From: CAIWHR01 sp963846855
GTDB taxonomy: Bacteria; Pseudomonadota; Gammaproteobacteria; Burkholderiales; Casimicrobiaceae
Assembly (NCBI GenBank): GCA_963846855.1
Contig: CAWJXK010000004.1
Coordinates: forward strand, 186,001-250,000
Reading direction: 5' to 3'
Length of the DNA: 64,000 nucleotides
A program made the position numbers and the translations under genes. Positions 53,249 to 62,007 of this stretch are shown here, piece by piece; the first letter of the stretch is position 1; each line of letters begins with the position of its first letter. Below the pieces are notes generated by a model. That model made no database searches. It was not told the origin of the DNA and was given only the letters and a program-made list of their open reading frames with translations.

Positions 53249-53467
53249 GCGAGGCGGGCGAGTGTCAACGAGCCAAGGCACGAGGACGGCCACGCGAGCA
53301 GGGCGAAGCCAAGGAGCGAAGCTTGCGTCTGCGAGCGCGGGCGGCGGCCGACGCGCGGGGCTTCGATCAACCTCGGCGCAACGGCGAGGCCGCGCGCCGC
53401 CGAGCGACCGAGGGCGCCCGACAATGGGACGCGGCGAATCTCGCCGACCGAGCGGAGGGCGCGAGTA

Positions 53468-54385
53468 GTGGGAACGACCAACCGTATCGAGCGCTGGGGA
53501 AAGTGGCTGGTGGCGGGCCCTCCGCTCGCCTATCTCGTCGTGTTCTTCGCGCTCCCGACGCTCATCATGGTGCTGGCGTCGTTCCGGACACCGGGCGAAT
53601 TCGGCGGGCTCGCGCCGCTCGTCGACGAGACCGGCAAGCTCGACCTCAACCTCGACAGCTACGTCCGCTTCTTCACCGAGTCGGTCTACGCCGAGATCTT
53701 CCTGAAATCGGTCGGGTACGCGCTCGTGACCACGATGCTCTGTCTCGCGCTCGCGTATCCGCTGGCGGCGCTGATCGCGCGGAGCGCGAAGCGCTACCGC
53801 GACCTCCTGCTGCTGCTCGTGATCCTGCCGTTCTGGAGCAATTTCCTGATCCGCGTCTACGCGTGGATGATCATCCTCGGGCCGCAGGCGGCGCTCGCCC
53901 GCGGCGTCAACGGCGTGCTGGCGGCGTTCGGCATGGAGCCCGTCCCGCTGCTGTTCAGCGGGTTCGCCGTACTGGTCTGCCTCGTGTACGTGCACCTGCC
54001 GTTCATGGTGCTGCCCCTCTACGCGAACCTCGAGAAGCACGACCAGTCGCTGCTCGACGCGGCGCAGGATCTCGGCGCGAACGCCTGGCAGCGTTTCTGG
54101 CGCATCACGTTCCCCCTGTCGCTGCCCGGCGTGTACGCCGGCGCGGCGCTGGTGTTCATCCCCGCTCTGGGCATCTTCGCGATCCCCGACATCCTCGGCG
54201 GGCCCGAGGACAGCCTGATCGGCAACGTGATCAAGCAGCAATTCCTCGAGACGCGCGACTGGCCGTTCGGCAGCGTGCTGTCGATCGTGCTGACCGTCGC
54301 CGCGCTCGTGCTCGCGGGGCTGGCGGCGTGGGTCGGTCGGCGCAATCTCGCGACACCGTCGAGCGCCGAGGCCTCCGGTGCGTAG
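53468..54385 (+). CDS. potB: Polyamine-type ABC transporter permease (PotB-like)
   Basis: 305-residue permease with six helices; the EAA loop reads LLDAAQDLGANAWQRFWRIT. Starts at GTG 53468. The stop overlaps the potC start by 8 bases. The spacer 53249-53467 upstream is G/C-rich with a CGGCGA/TCGCCG hairpin (53432-53446) and no T-run; no gene is seen in it. Confidence 0.9.
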   Translation: MGTTNRIERWGKWLVAGPPLAYLVVFFALPTLIMVLASFRTPGEFGGLAPLVDETGKLDLNLDSYVRFFTESVYAEIFLKSVGYALVTTMLCLALAYPLAALIARSAKRYRDLLLLLVILPFWSNFLIRVYAWMIILGPQAALARGVNGVLAAFGMEPVPLLFSGFAVLVCLVYVHLPFMVLPLYANLEKHDQSLLDAAQDLGANAWQRFWRITFPLSLPGVYAGAALVFIPALGIFAIPDILGGPEDSLIGNVIKQQFLETRDWPFGSVLSIVLTVAALVLAGLAAWVGRRNLATPSSAEASGA

Positions 54386-55157
54386 GCGTCCGCTCGGCCT
54401 GTGGGTCGCGGCGGCGGCGGGCTACGCGTTCCTGTACATCCCGCTCGTCATTGTCGTCGTCTACTCGTTCAATGATTCGCGGTTGAACGCCGAATGGGTC
54501 GGCTTCACGTTCGGCTGGTACGACAAGCTCTTCCACGATGGCGACATGCTGGCGGCCGCCGGTAACTCGCTCGCGATCGGGCTCGTCGCGAGCGCCGTGT
54601 CCACCGTGCTGGGGACGATGGCAGGCGTGGCGCTCCACCGGCACCGGATGCGGCTCCTGTCCGGCCTCGTGCTCGCGCCGATCGCCATTCCCGAGATCCT
54701 GATGGGCGTCTCGCTGCTGATCTTCTTCGTGCTGCTGAACTTCACGCTGGGGCTGGTCTCGGTCGCCCTCGCGCACATCACCTTCTGCGTCGGCTTCGTC
54801 GCGATCGTGGTCCGGGCGCGCCTCGCCGGCATGAACGAGGACCTGATCGAGGCCGCGCGCGACTGCGGGGCGACACCGTGGAACGCCTTCCGTCACGTCA
54901 CGCTGCCGCTGATCATGCCCGGCGTGATCGCCGGCGCGCTGATGGCGTTCACGCTGTCGATCGACGACTTCGTGATCACCTTCTTCACTGCCGGCGCAGG
55001 GACCGTAACGCTGCCGCTGCAGATCTACTCGATGATCAAGATCGCGGTGACGCCGGAGGTCAACGCGGTGTCAACGCTCTTGATGCTGTTGACGTTAGCG
55101 CTCATCATCATCGCCTCCAGGCTTTCGCCCAGCCTCCTTCAAACCGACCGGGAGTGA
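54378..55157 (+). CDS. potC: Polyamine-type ABC transporter permease (PotC-like)
   Basis: 259-residue permease with six helices; EAA loop LIEAARDCGATPWNAFRHVT. SFNDSRLNAEWVGFTFGWY near the start is typical of PotC. Starts at GTG 54378. potD begins 2 bases after its stop. Confidence 0.91.
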   Translation: MRRRPLGLWVAAAAGYAFLYIPLVIVVVYSFNDSRLNAEWVGFTFGWYDKLFHDGDMLAAAGNSLAIGLVASAVSTVLGTMAGVALHRHRMRLLSGLVLAPIAIPEILMGVSLLIFFVLLNFTLGLVSVALAHITFCVGFVAIVVRARLAGMNEDLIEAARDCGATPWNAFRHVTLPLIMPGVIAGALMAFTLSIDDFVITFFTAGAGTVTLPLQIYSMIKIAVTPEVNAVSTLLMLLTLALIIIASRLSPSLLQTDRE

Positions 55158-55159
55158 CC

Positions 55160-56227
55160 ATGAAACGACTTGTGCTCTTGCTCGCGTCGCTCGTCATCGC
55201 CGTGCCAGCGATCGCCGCCAAGGACCAGCTGCACTTCTACAACTGGAACAACTACATCGCGCCGGAAACGGTCAAGCGCTTCGAGGACCTGTGCAAGTGC
55301 GAGGTCGTCCAGACCTACTACTCGGACAACGAGGAACTCCTCGCCAAGCTCGCCGCCGGCGCCAAGGGCTACGACGTGCTGGTGCCGACATCCAACGCCG
55401 TCGAGGCGCTGATCAAGGGCGGCCAGCTGATGCCAATCGACAAATCGAAGCTGCCGAACTTGCAGAACATCAACCCGCTCTACATGAACACACCGTTCGA
55501 CCCGGGCAACAAGTACTCGGTCCCCTATGCGATGTCGACGACGATCATCGGGTACAACGACGTCAAGATCAAGGAGCTCGGACTGCCCACGGACACGTGG
55601 GCCGTGGTCTTCGATCCGAAGTACCTCGAGAAGATCAAGCGCCGCATCACGGTGCTCGACAGCGCGAACGAGCTCTTCGCCGCTGCGCTCAAGTATCTCG
55701 GCTATTCGGCGAACGATGTCGATCCGAAGCACTGGAACGAGGCGGCGGCCGTCATCAAGAAGGCAAAGCCCTACTGGGCCGCGTTCAACGCATCGTCGTA
55801 CATCAAGGAGTTGACCGTCGGCAACATCTGGCTCGTGCACGGCTACTCGAACGACATCTTCCAGGCGAACCAGGACGCGCAGGCGGCGGGACGGCCCTTC
55901 CACATCCTGCAGGGGATGCCCAAGGAAGGCGCCGTGCTCGCCGTCGACAACATGGTGATCCAGAAAGGCGCGCCACGGCCTGACCTCGCGCTCATGTTCA
56001 TGAACTACCTGCTCGAGGGCAAGAATTCGGCCGAGCTCACCAACCTCATCGGCTCCGGCAATCCAAACATGGAGGCGATCAAGTACATCAAGCCGGAGCT
56101 CCTCAAGAATCCCGCGATCTTTCCGGACAAATCCGTCGAGGCGAAGCTCGAGCAGCTGAAGGATCTGACGGCGGCGCAGCGACGCCTGCGCAGCAAGCTG
56201 TGGACGGAGATCAAGGCCGGCCGCTGA
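55160..56227 (+). CDS. potD: Polyamine-type ABC transporter substrate-binding protein (PotD-like)
   Basis: 355-residue periplasmic protein. Signal peptide about 1-20 (AVPAIAA), then LHFYNWNNYIAPETVKRFE, the PotD/PotF start. Conserved YDVLVPTSNAVEALIKGGQL follows. Likely binds putrescine or spermidine, though related proteins carry other amines. GGGAG precedes the ATG at 55160. Confidence 0.92.
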   Translation: MKRLVLLLASLVIAVPAIAAKDQLHFYNWNNYIAPETVKRFEDLCKCEVVQTYYSDNEELLAKLAAGAKGYDVLVPTSNAVEALIKGGQLMPIDKSKLPNLQNINPLYMNTPFDPGNKYSVPYAMSTTIIGYNDVKIKELGLPTDTWAVVFDPKYLEKIKRRITVLDSANELFAAALKYLGYSANDVDPKHWNEAAAVIKKAKPYWAAFNASSYIKELTVGNIWLVHGYSNDIFQANQDAQAAGRPFHILQGMPKEGAVLAVDNMVIQKGAPRPDLALMFMNYLLEGKNSAELTNLIGSGNPNMEAIKYIKPELLKNPAIFPDKSVEAKLEQLKDLTAAQRRLRSKLWTEIKAGR

Positions 56228-56314
56228 CGGCCGCGGGACACGCCACGCACGGAACGGCGCGGCCGCCTTCCGGCGCGGGAGACGAGTGCGTGCGGCGCGC
56301 GCCCGGCTGACCGA

Positions 56315-57412
56315 ATGCCGCTCGGAATGCGCTCGCCGCCGTCGCTGCTGCCGCATTACCTCGCGGCGCTCTACGCACTCGCCATCGCCTACGCGAGCCT
56401 GCAGCCCTTCGCGCCGTGGATGAGCCCGCCCGCGGGCGCGCCTTTCTTCCTGTTCGCGCCGTTCCCGCCGCGCTTCACGCGCTTCGACATGTTCGTCAAC
56501 GCGGTGGCGTACGCGCCGTTCGGATTCTTCGTCGCGCTGATGCCGCGGCGGCGCCCGCCGCTCGGCCGGCTCCTGGTCGCGATCGCGACCGCGACGGCGT
56601 TGTCGTTCACGATGGAGACGCTGCAGATGTTCCTGCCCACGCGGGATGCGAGCGTCGTCGATCTCGCCACCAACGTCGCCGGCGCGACGCTGGGCGCGCT
56701 CGTCGGCGTCGCGTTCGCCCGCTCCGGGCCGGCCAAGCGCTCCGCCACCGACGTGCGCCGCTCGTGGTTCGTGCCCGGGCGCATCGGCGACCTCGGGCTC
56801 GCGCTGCTCGCGATCTGGCTGGTCGCGCAGGCCAATCCCGGGATCGGCCTTTTCGCGACGACGTTCGAGGCGCCGCCGGACGCTGCCAGCGTCACGCTCT
56901 CCCCGGTTCCGGAGGGCGACCTCGTCGCCACGCTGATCCACGGCACGAACAGCGGATTGCAGCTTCTGGGCGTCGGCCTCTTCCTCGCGCTGCTCCTCAA
57001 CGACCGGCGCCGCGCGGGCAGCGCCGTGCTGCTCCTGATCGGCGCGGCTTTCCTGCTGAAGGGTGTCGCCGCGGAGATGCTGCTGAAGCCCTCGACGTGG
57101 AGCAGCTGGCTCGCCCCCGGGGTGTCCACGGGCATCGCCGCCGGCGCGCTCCTGCTTTCGGCGGCGATCTGGCTGCCGCGGCCGATGCAGATCGCGCTGG
57201 CCGCGATCGCGCTGCTGTCGTCGCTGCTGACGACGCTGCTGGCGCCGGATCTCCTCTTTGCGCGCGCGCCGCTGTCGCTGTTCGCCCGCACTTACGGCCA
57301 TCTGCTCAACTTCAACGGGCTGACGCGAACTGTGCTGCTCGTCTGGCCGCTGGTCGCGAGCGTGTTCCTCTTCGCGCTCGCGGGGCGCCCTCGCTGGGGC
57401 GAGCCGCACTGA
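56315..57412 (+). CDS. VanZ-like membrane protein
   Basis: 365-residue protein with about nine to ten helices. The VanZ segment is SFTMETLQMFLPTRDASVVD followed by LATNVAGATLGALVG. The function of large VanZ proteins is not known; they often accompany surface-polysaccharide genes, as here. The ATG at 56315 is used. It lies 87 bases after potD and 54 before the heptosyltransferase. Confidence 0.82.
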   Translation: MPLGMRSPPSLLPHYLAALYALAIAYASLQPFAPWMSPPAGAPFFLFAPFPPRFTRFDMFVNAVAYAPFGFFVALMPRRRPPLGRLLVAIATATALSFTMETLQMFLPTRDASVVDLATNVAGATLGALVGVAFARSGPAKRSATDVRRSWFVPGRIGDLGLALLAIWLVAQANPGIGLFATTFEAPPDAASVTLSPVPEGDLVATLIHGTNSGLQLLGVGLFLALLLNDRRRAGSAVLLLIGAAFLLKGVAAEMLLKPSTWSSWLAPGVSTGIAAGALLLSAAIWLPRPMQIALAAIALLSSLLTTLLAPDLLFARAPLSLFARTYGHLLNFNGLTRTVLLVWPLVASVFLFALAGRPRWGEPH

Positions 57413-57466
57413 CAAGCGCGGTGCCGCGATCGCACAAGCGCGCGCGCATCTGCTATCGTTGCCCGC

Positions 57467-58582
57467 ATGATCGAGCCCGCCGTCGCCGACGCGATCGACT
57501 TCGCCAGCGTCCGGCGGGTTCTGGTGATCAAGCTGCGCCATCACGGCGACGTCCTGCTCGCCTCTCCGGTCTTCACCGCGCTGTCCCGCGCGATGCCGCA
57601 CGCCGACGTCGACGCGCTCGTCTACCTCGAAACGGCGCCGATGCTGGAGGGGCATCCGGCGATCGCAAGAGTGCACGCGATCGATCGCAGCCTCAAGATT
57701 CGCGGCCCGCTCGCGCAGGCTGCCGGAGAGCTCTCGCTGTGGCGGGCGCTCCGCGCACGTCACTACGATCTCGTCGTCCATCTCACCGATCATCCGCGCG
57801 GGGCGTGGCTCGCGCGGCTCGTCGGCGCGCGTCACGCGGTGGCGCCCGAGCGCACGCGCAACGGCTGGCTCTGGCGCCGCTGCTTCACGCATCGCTACCT
57901 GCTGCCGCGCTCGACCCCGCGCCACACCGTCGAGCAGAACCTCGACGCGCTGCGCCGCATCGGCCTCTGGCCCGACGATGCCGACAAGCCGCTGGTGTTC
58001 GTCGCCGGCCCCGCCGCGCAGGCGCGCGCGGACGCCATGCTCGCGACGCACGGGCTCGCGCGCAAGAGGTTCATCCTCGTGCATCCGGGCTCGCGCTGGA
58101 TGTTCAAGTGCTGGCCGGCGCAGCCGACGGCGGCGCTCCTCGACCGCCTCGCAGACGACGGCTGGCGCGTCGTGCTCACCGCCGCGCCCGATCCCGCGGA
58201 GGCAAAGCTCGTCGCAGCGATCAGGGCGTCGATGCGATCGCCGCTCGTCGACCTTTCGGGACAGCTGACGCTCTCCGAGCTCGGCGCGCTCATCGGCGCC
58301 GCGCGGCTCTTCATCGGGTGCGACACCGCTCCGATGCACATGGCCTCCGCCGCCGGCACGCCGGTCGTCGCGTGGTTCGGCCCGAGCGGCGAGATCGAAT
58401 GGGGGCCGTGGCAGGTGCCGCATCGAGTCGTCGCCTCCGACGCTCATCCCTGCCGGCCCTGCGGCAACAACGGCTGTGGCGGCAGCAACAATTCGGACTG
58501 CCTCATCACCTTGCCGCTCGCGCGCGTGCAGGCCGCCGTCTCGGCGCTGCTCGCCGAAACCGGCGCAACGACGCCGAAATGA
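57467..58582 (+). CDS. Lipopolysaccharide heptosyltransferase III-like (GT9)
   Basis: 371-residue glycosyltransferase family 9 protein, WaaQ-like. VLVIKLRHHGDVLLASPVF is the N-terminal signature; LFIGCDTAPMHMASAAGTPVVAWFGPSG binds the sugar nucleotide; the Cys-rich end PCGNNGCGGSNNSDCLITL is typical of heptosyltransferase III. It acts on LPS inner core at the cytoplasmic face. The next gene overlaps its stop. Confidence 0.87.
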   Translation: MIEPAVADAIDFASVRRVLVIKLRHHGDVLLASPVFTALSRAMPHADVDALVYLETAPMLEGHPAIARVHAIDRSLKIRGPLAQAAGELSLWRALRARHYDLVVHLTDHPRGAWLARLVGARHAVAPERTRNGWLWRRCFTHRYLLPRSTPRHTVEQNLDALRRIGLWPDDADKPLVFVAGPAAQARADAMLATHGLARKRFILVHPGSRWMFKCWPAQPTAALLDRLADDGWRVVLTAAPDPAEAKLVAAIRASMRSPLVDLSGQLTLSELGALIGAARLFIGCDTAPMHMASAAGTPVVAWFGPSGEIEWGPWQVPHRVVASDAHPCRPCGNNGCGGSNNSDCLITLPLARVQAAVSALLAETGATTPK

Positions 58583-59718
58583 GGCTCGGCATCGTCCGCC
58601 AGCGGTACACGCCGTTCGGCGGGGCCGAGCGCTTCGTCGCGCGCGCGATCGAGACGCTCCTCGAACGCGACATCCGAGTCTGCGTGTACACGCGCCGGTG
58701 GCCGCAGGCCTCACGCGGGCGCATCGAGCCCGTCATCTGCGATCCCTTCCACGTCGGGCGTCTGTGGCGCGACTGGAGCTTTGCGAAGGCCGTGCGCGCC
58801 GAGCTCGCGCGCGACCGGCCGGACGTCGTGCAGACGCACGAGCGCATCGCGGGCTGCGACATCTTTCGTGCCGGCGACGGCGTGCATCGCGTCTTCCTCG
58901 ACGAGCGAGCGCGCACCGGCGGCGGCCTCGAGCGCATCGGCATCGCGGCGAACCCGTACCATGCATACGTACTCGCCGCCGAGTCGCGCGTCTTCGCAGA
59001 TCCTTCGCTGAAGGCCGTGATCTGCATCTCGCAGATGGTGCGCGACGACATCCGCGCGCATTTTCGCCTTCCCGAGGAGCGGCTGCACGTGATCTACAAC
59101 GCCGTCGACCCGCGCGAGTTCGGGCCGCACGTGCGCGCGCAGCGCGACGCCACGCGCGCAAGCCTCGGCCTCGCGGCAACCGATGTCGCCTTCCTGCTGC
59201 TGGGTTCGGGCTATGCGCGCAAGGGCGTTCCGGCCGCGTTGCAGGCGCTCGCGCAATTGCCGGATGCAGCGCGCCTCGTCGTCGTCGGACGCGAGAAGAA
59301 TCCCGCTCGCTATGCCGCGCTGGCGGCGCGCCTCGGCGTCACCGGCCGCGTCGTCTTCGCGGGACCGCAAGCCGACCCACGACCGTATCTCGGTGCCGCC
59401 GATGCGTTCGTGCTGCCGACCCTCTACGATCCGCTGTCCAATGCCGTGCTGGAAGCGCTCGCCTGCGGCCTGCCGGTCGTCACCAGCCGTCGCTGCGGCG
59501 CCGGCGAACTCGTGGCGGCCCGCGGCGCCGGCGCAATCTGCGACGCGGTCGACGTCACGGCGATCGCGGAGGCAATGCGCCAGCTGCTCGACGCCTCCGA
59601 GCGCGCGAGCATGGCCGCGCGCGCGCCGGGAGCGGTCGCCGCGTTGACGCCGGACGCGATGGCCGGCGAGCTGATCGCGCTCTATCAGTCGCTGCTGGGA
59701 AACCTAAGGAGCCTCTGA
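58579..59718 (+). CDS. Glycosyltransferase family 4 (WaaG-like)
   Basis: 379-residue retaining glycosyltransferase. RLGIVRQRYTPFGGAERFVA is the acceptor-side start; the donor site has DPLSNAVLEALACGLPVVTS. Probably adds a hexose to the LPS core. Its last codons (AGGAGCCTC) and stop TGA (59716-59718) lie inside the terminal repeat of repeat copy B, so the native C-terminus may have been replaced by the insertion. Confidence 0.88.
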   Translation: MRLGIVRQRYTPFGGAERFVARAIETLLERDIRVCVYTRRWPQASRGRIEPVICDPFHVGRLWRDWSFAKAVRAELARDRPDVVQTHERIAGCDIFRAGDGVHRVFLDERARTGGGLERIGIAANPYHAYVLAAESRVFADPSLKAVICISQMVRDDIRAHFRLPEERLHVIYNAVDPREFGPHVRAQRDATRASLGLAATDVAFLLLGSGYARKGVPAALQALAQLPDAARLVVVGREKNPARYAALAARLGVTGRVVFAGPQADPRPYLGAADAFVLPTLYDPLSNAVLEALACGLPVVTSRRCGAGELVAARGAGAICDAVDVTAIAEAMRQLLDASERASMAARAPGAVAALTPDAMAGELIALYQSLLGNLRSL

Positions 59719-60029
59719 ACAAGTCCCGCGCGGTTGCGCTGCAGCGCCAAATGCGGATGACTGCCTCAGTTGGCAAATGAGGCGCGACGAAGGTCGTAGT
59801 CCACACTACGATGCCGAGGAGCGCGGCAATGCAGGCGCCGCATTTGGCCTCAGTTGGCAAATGCGCGAAGGGACGGGGCTTTTCGGGCGGTCTGCTCATT
59901 TTGGTAACTGAGCGCGAGGCTTGCGGAAGGCGGCCGGCCATTGGCTTCGCCTCGCCTCAGTTGGCAACTGAGGCATCCCATCCCGAAAAATTCCCCGTCG
60001 CAACCGCGTGCGACTTGTTCAGAGGCTCC
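59708..60029 (-). repeat. MITE-like repeat, copy B
   Basis: 322-bp non-coding element with long terminal inverted repeats starting GGAGCCTCTGAACAAGTC at both ends and continuing to GCGGTTGCG. It matches copy A (16164-16463) in inverse orientation. Four internal dyads of the type GCCTCAGTTG-n-CAA(C/A)TGAGGC lie at 59763, 59847 (degenerate right arm), 59895 (degenerate) and 59954 (complete). A CGTAGT/ACTACG hairpin is at 59795-59810. The left end is flanked by CTAA. Ends resemble IS5-family tips from memory. No transposase frame. Confidence 0.82.
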
Positions 60030-60043
60030 CCGGGGCACTGCGC

Positions 60044-60049
60044 TATAAT
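60044..60049 (+). promoter_or_regulatory. TATAAT hexamer next to repeat copy B
   Basis: A perfect -10 sequence 15 bases outside the right end of repeat copy B and 93 bases before the amidotransferase ATG. No good -35 stands at 16-18 bases; any -35 would fall within the repeat tip. Confidence 0.4.
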
Positions 60050-60141
60050 TCGGAGCCGTTTCGAGTGCCGCGAGCTCCGCCACGCCGCCATCGCGGCGCG
60101 GTCCAACGGTGCGTCCATCCGGCACGTTTCCCTCCGATCCC

Positions 60142-62007
60142 ATGTGCGGCATTACCGGCTACTGGAGCGACGATCGCCGCGCGCGCGAAGCGTTGCCGGC
60201 GATGACCGCGGCGCTCGCCCATCGCGGCCCCGACGCCGACGGATTTCATTTCGACGGACCGGTCGGGCTCGGCCATCGCCGCCTCTCGGTCATCGACCTC
60301 GCCGGCAGCCGGCAGCCGCTGCTCTCGCAGGACGGCGCGATTGCCGTCGTGTTCAACGGCGAGATCTACAACTTCCGCGACCTTCGCCGCGACCTGCAGG
60401 CCGCGGGACACGTCTTCGCGACACAGGGAGATGGCGAAGTCATCGTTCACGGATGGCGCCAGTGGGGAAAAGGCGTGCTCGACCGGCTCGCCGGCATGTT
60501 CGCCTTCGCGCTGTGGGATCGCGCCGCGCAGGAGCTCTTCCTCGCGCGCGACCACCTTGGCGTGAAGCCGCTCTACTACGCCTCCCACGGCGGCGCGCTC
60601 GCGTTCGGCTCCGAGTTGAAGGCGCTGCGGCCGTTCCCCGGCCTCCCGCATGCGATCGATCCCGATGCGCTCGCGCTGTATCTCGAATGCCAGTACATCC
60701 CGGCGCCGTACACGGCGTACTCGGCAGTCCGCAAGCTGCCGGCCGGCCGCTGGCTGTCGTTCACCGGCGGCAAGCTCGCGACAGGCGAATTCTGGAAGCC
60801 AACCTACCGCCCGAAACACGAACTCGCCGGTGGGGCCGCCGTCGACGCGCTCGAGCGCGAGCTCGCGCGCTCGGTCGAATCGATGCTGGTCGCCGACGTT
60901 CCGCTCGGCGCGTTCGTCAGCGGCGGCGTCGATTCGGGCGTCGTCGCGGCGATGGCAACGCGGTGCGCCGGCCGCCCCCTCGACACCTTCAATCTCGGAT
61001 TCACCGGCCGCGACGTCGGCAGCGAGCACGAGGAGGCGGAGCGCGTCGCGCGGCATATCGGCAGCCGGCATCACTGCCTGATGGTGTCGCCCGACGACGT
61101 GCTCCCGGCGCTGGAGCGCTGGGTCGACGTGTTCGATGAGCCTTTCGGCGACCAGGCGGCATTGCCGACGATGCTGCTCGCGCAACATGCGCGGCGCGAG
61201 GTTACCGTGGTGCTGACCGGCGAAGGCGCCGACGAGGTGTTCGGCGGTTACTCGAATTACGTGAAGCGCGTGTCCGAGGAGCGGATCACCGGAATCCTCG
61301 GCGCGCCGGGCTCGCCGCTGCCCGCGCTGCTGCGGCGCTTGCCTGCGCGCATCGCGCGCGACCGGATCCTCAAGGCGGCGGCGGAGCCGCGCGCGCGCCG
61401 GTACGCGACGATCCCCAACATCTTCGACGTGCTGCTGCGGGGCGAATATTTCACGCCGTCGTTCGCCGCGGCAGGGCAGGCCCGCATCGCCGATCGCGCC
61501 GAGGCGTTCTACGACGAGTGCGATTCGCCCGCGTACTTAGACCACCTGCTCAACGTCGACGCGCGCCTGTGGCTGCCCGACGATCTGCTCGCGAAAGTGG
61601 ACCGCGCCACGATGGCGTTTTCGCTGGAGGCACGGGTCCCGTATCTCGACCACGCGTTCTACGGCTGGTGCGCGCGCCTCGATCCGGCGCTGAAGATCGA
61701 CGGCCGCACCACCAAAGTCATCCTGAAGGCGCTCGCGGAACGCTATCTTCCGCGCGACATCGTCCACCGGAAGAAGCAGGGCTTCATGATGCCGCTCGAG
61801 CGCTGGCTCGCGAAGGAATTGAAGCCCGACATCGAATCGGCGCTGGGTTCGTCGGGCTTCGCACGCCGCGGGCTGATCCGCCCCGAAGCGATCGCACGGC
61901 TCATCGGCGAGCATGCATCAGGCCGCAAGAACCACGCGATGCGGCTGTGGGTGCTCCTGATCCTCGAGCGCTGGCTCGCGCGCTACGAGCCGGATTTCGC
62001 GCTGTGA
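60142..62007 (+). CDS. asnB: Asparagine synthase-like glutamine amidotransferase
   Basis: 621-residue AsnB-type enzyme. After Met removal Cys2 (MCGITGYW) is the glutaminase nucleophile; the ATP loop is SGGVDSG. In a glycan gene cluster these proteins usually amidate a sugar acid or an aglycone rather than make free asparagine (inference). The ATG at 60142 is fixed by the need for an N-terminal Cys. The next glycosyltransferase start overlaps its stop. Confidence 0.9.
   Translation: MCGITGYWSDDRRAREALPAMTAALAHRGPDADGFHFDGPVGLGHRRLSVIDLAGSRQPLLSQDGAIAVVFNGEIYNFRDLRRDLQAAGHVFATQGDGEVIVHGWRQWGKGVLDRLAGMFAFALWDRAAQELFLARDHLGVKPLYYASHGGALAFGSELKALRPFPGLPHAIDPDALALYLECQYIPAPYTAYSAVRKLPAGRWLSFTGGKLATGEFWKPTYRPKHELAGGAAVDALERELARSVESMLVADVPLGAFVSGGVDSGVVAAMATRCAGRPLDTFNLGFTGRDVGSEHEEAERVARHIGSRHHCLMVSPDDVLPALERWVDVFDEPFGDQAALPTMLLAQHARREVTVVLTGEGADEVFGGYSNYVKRVSEERITGILGAPGSPLPALLRRLPARIARDRILKAAAEPRARRYATIPNIFDVLLRGEYFTPSFAAAGQARIADRAEAFYDECDSPAYLDHLLNVDARLWLPDDLLAKVDRATMAFSLEARVPYLDHAFYGWCARLDPALKIDGRTTKVILKALAERYLPRDIVHRKKQGFMMPLERWLAKELKPDIESALGSSGFARRGLIRPEAIARLIGEHASGRKNHAMRLWVLLILERWLARYEPDFAL

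Noticed and set aside
55139..58714. A 3.6-kb open frame on the minus strand
   Set aside because: It lies opposite four well-recognised plus-strand genes (end of potC, potD, VanZ-like, heptosyltransferase) and its composition is Arg/Asp/Gln-rich, as expected for the antisense of high-GC codons.
59700..60034. Target-site duplication around repeat copy B
   Set aside because: CTAA is present on the left only; the right flank is CCGG. Same one-sided result for copy A, so no duplication can be claimed.
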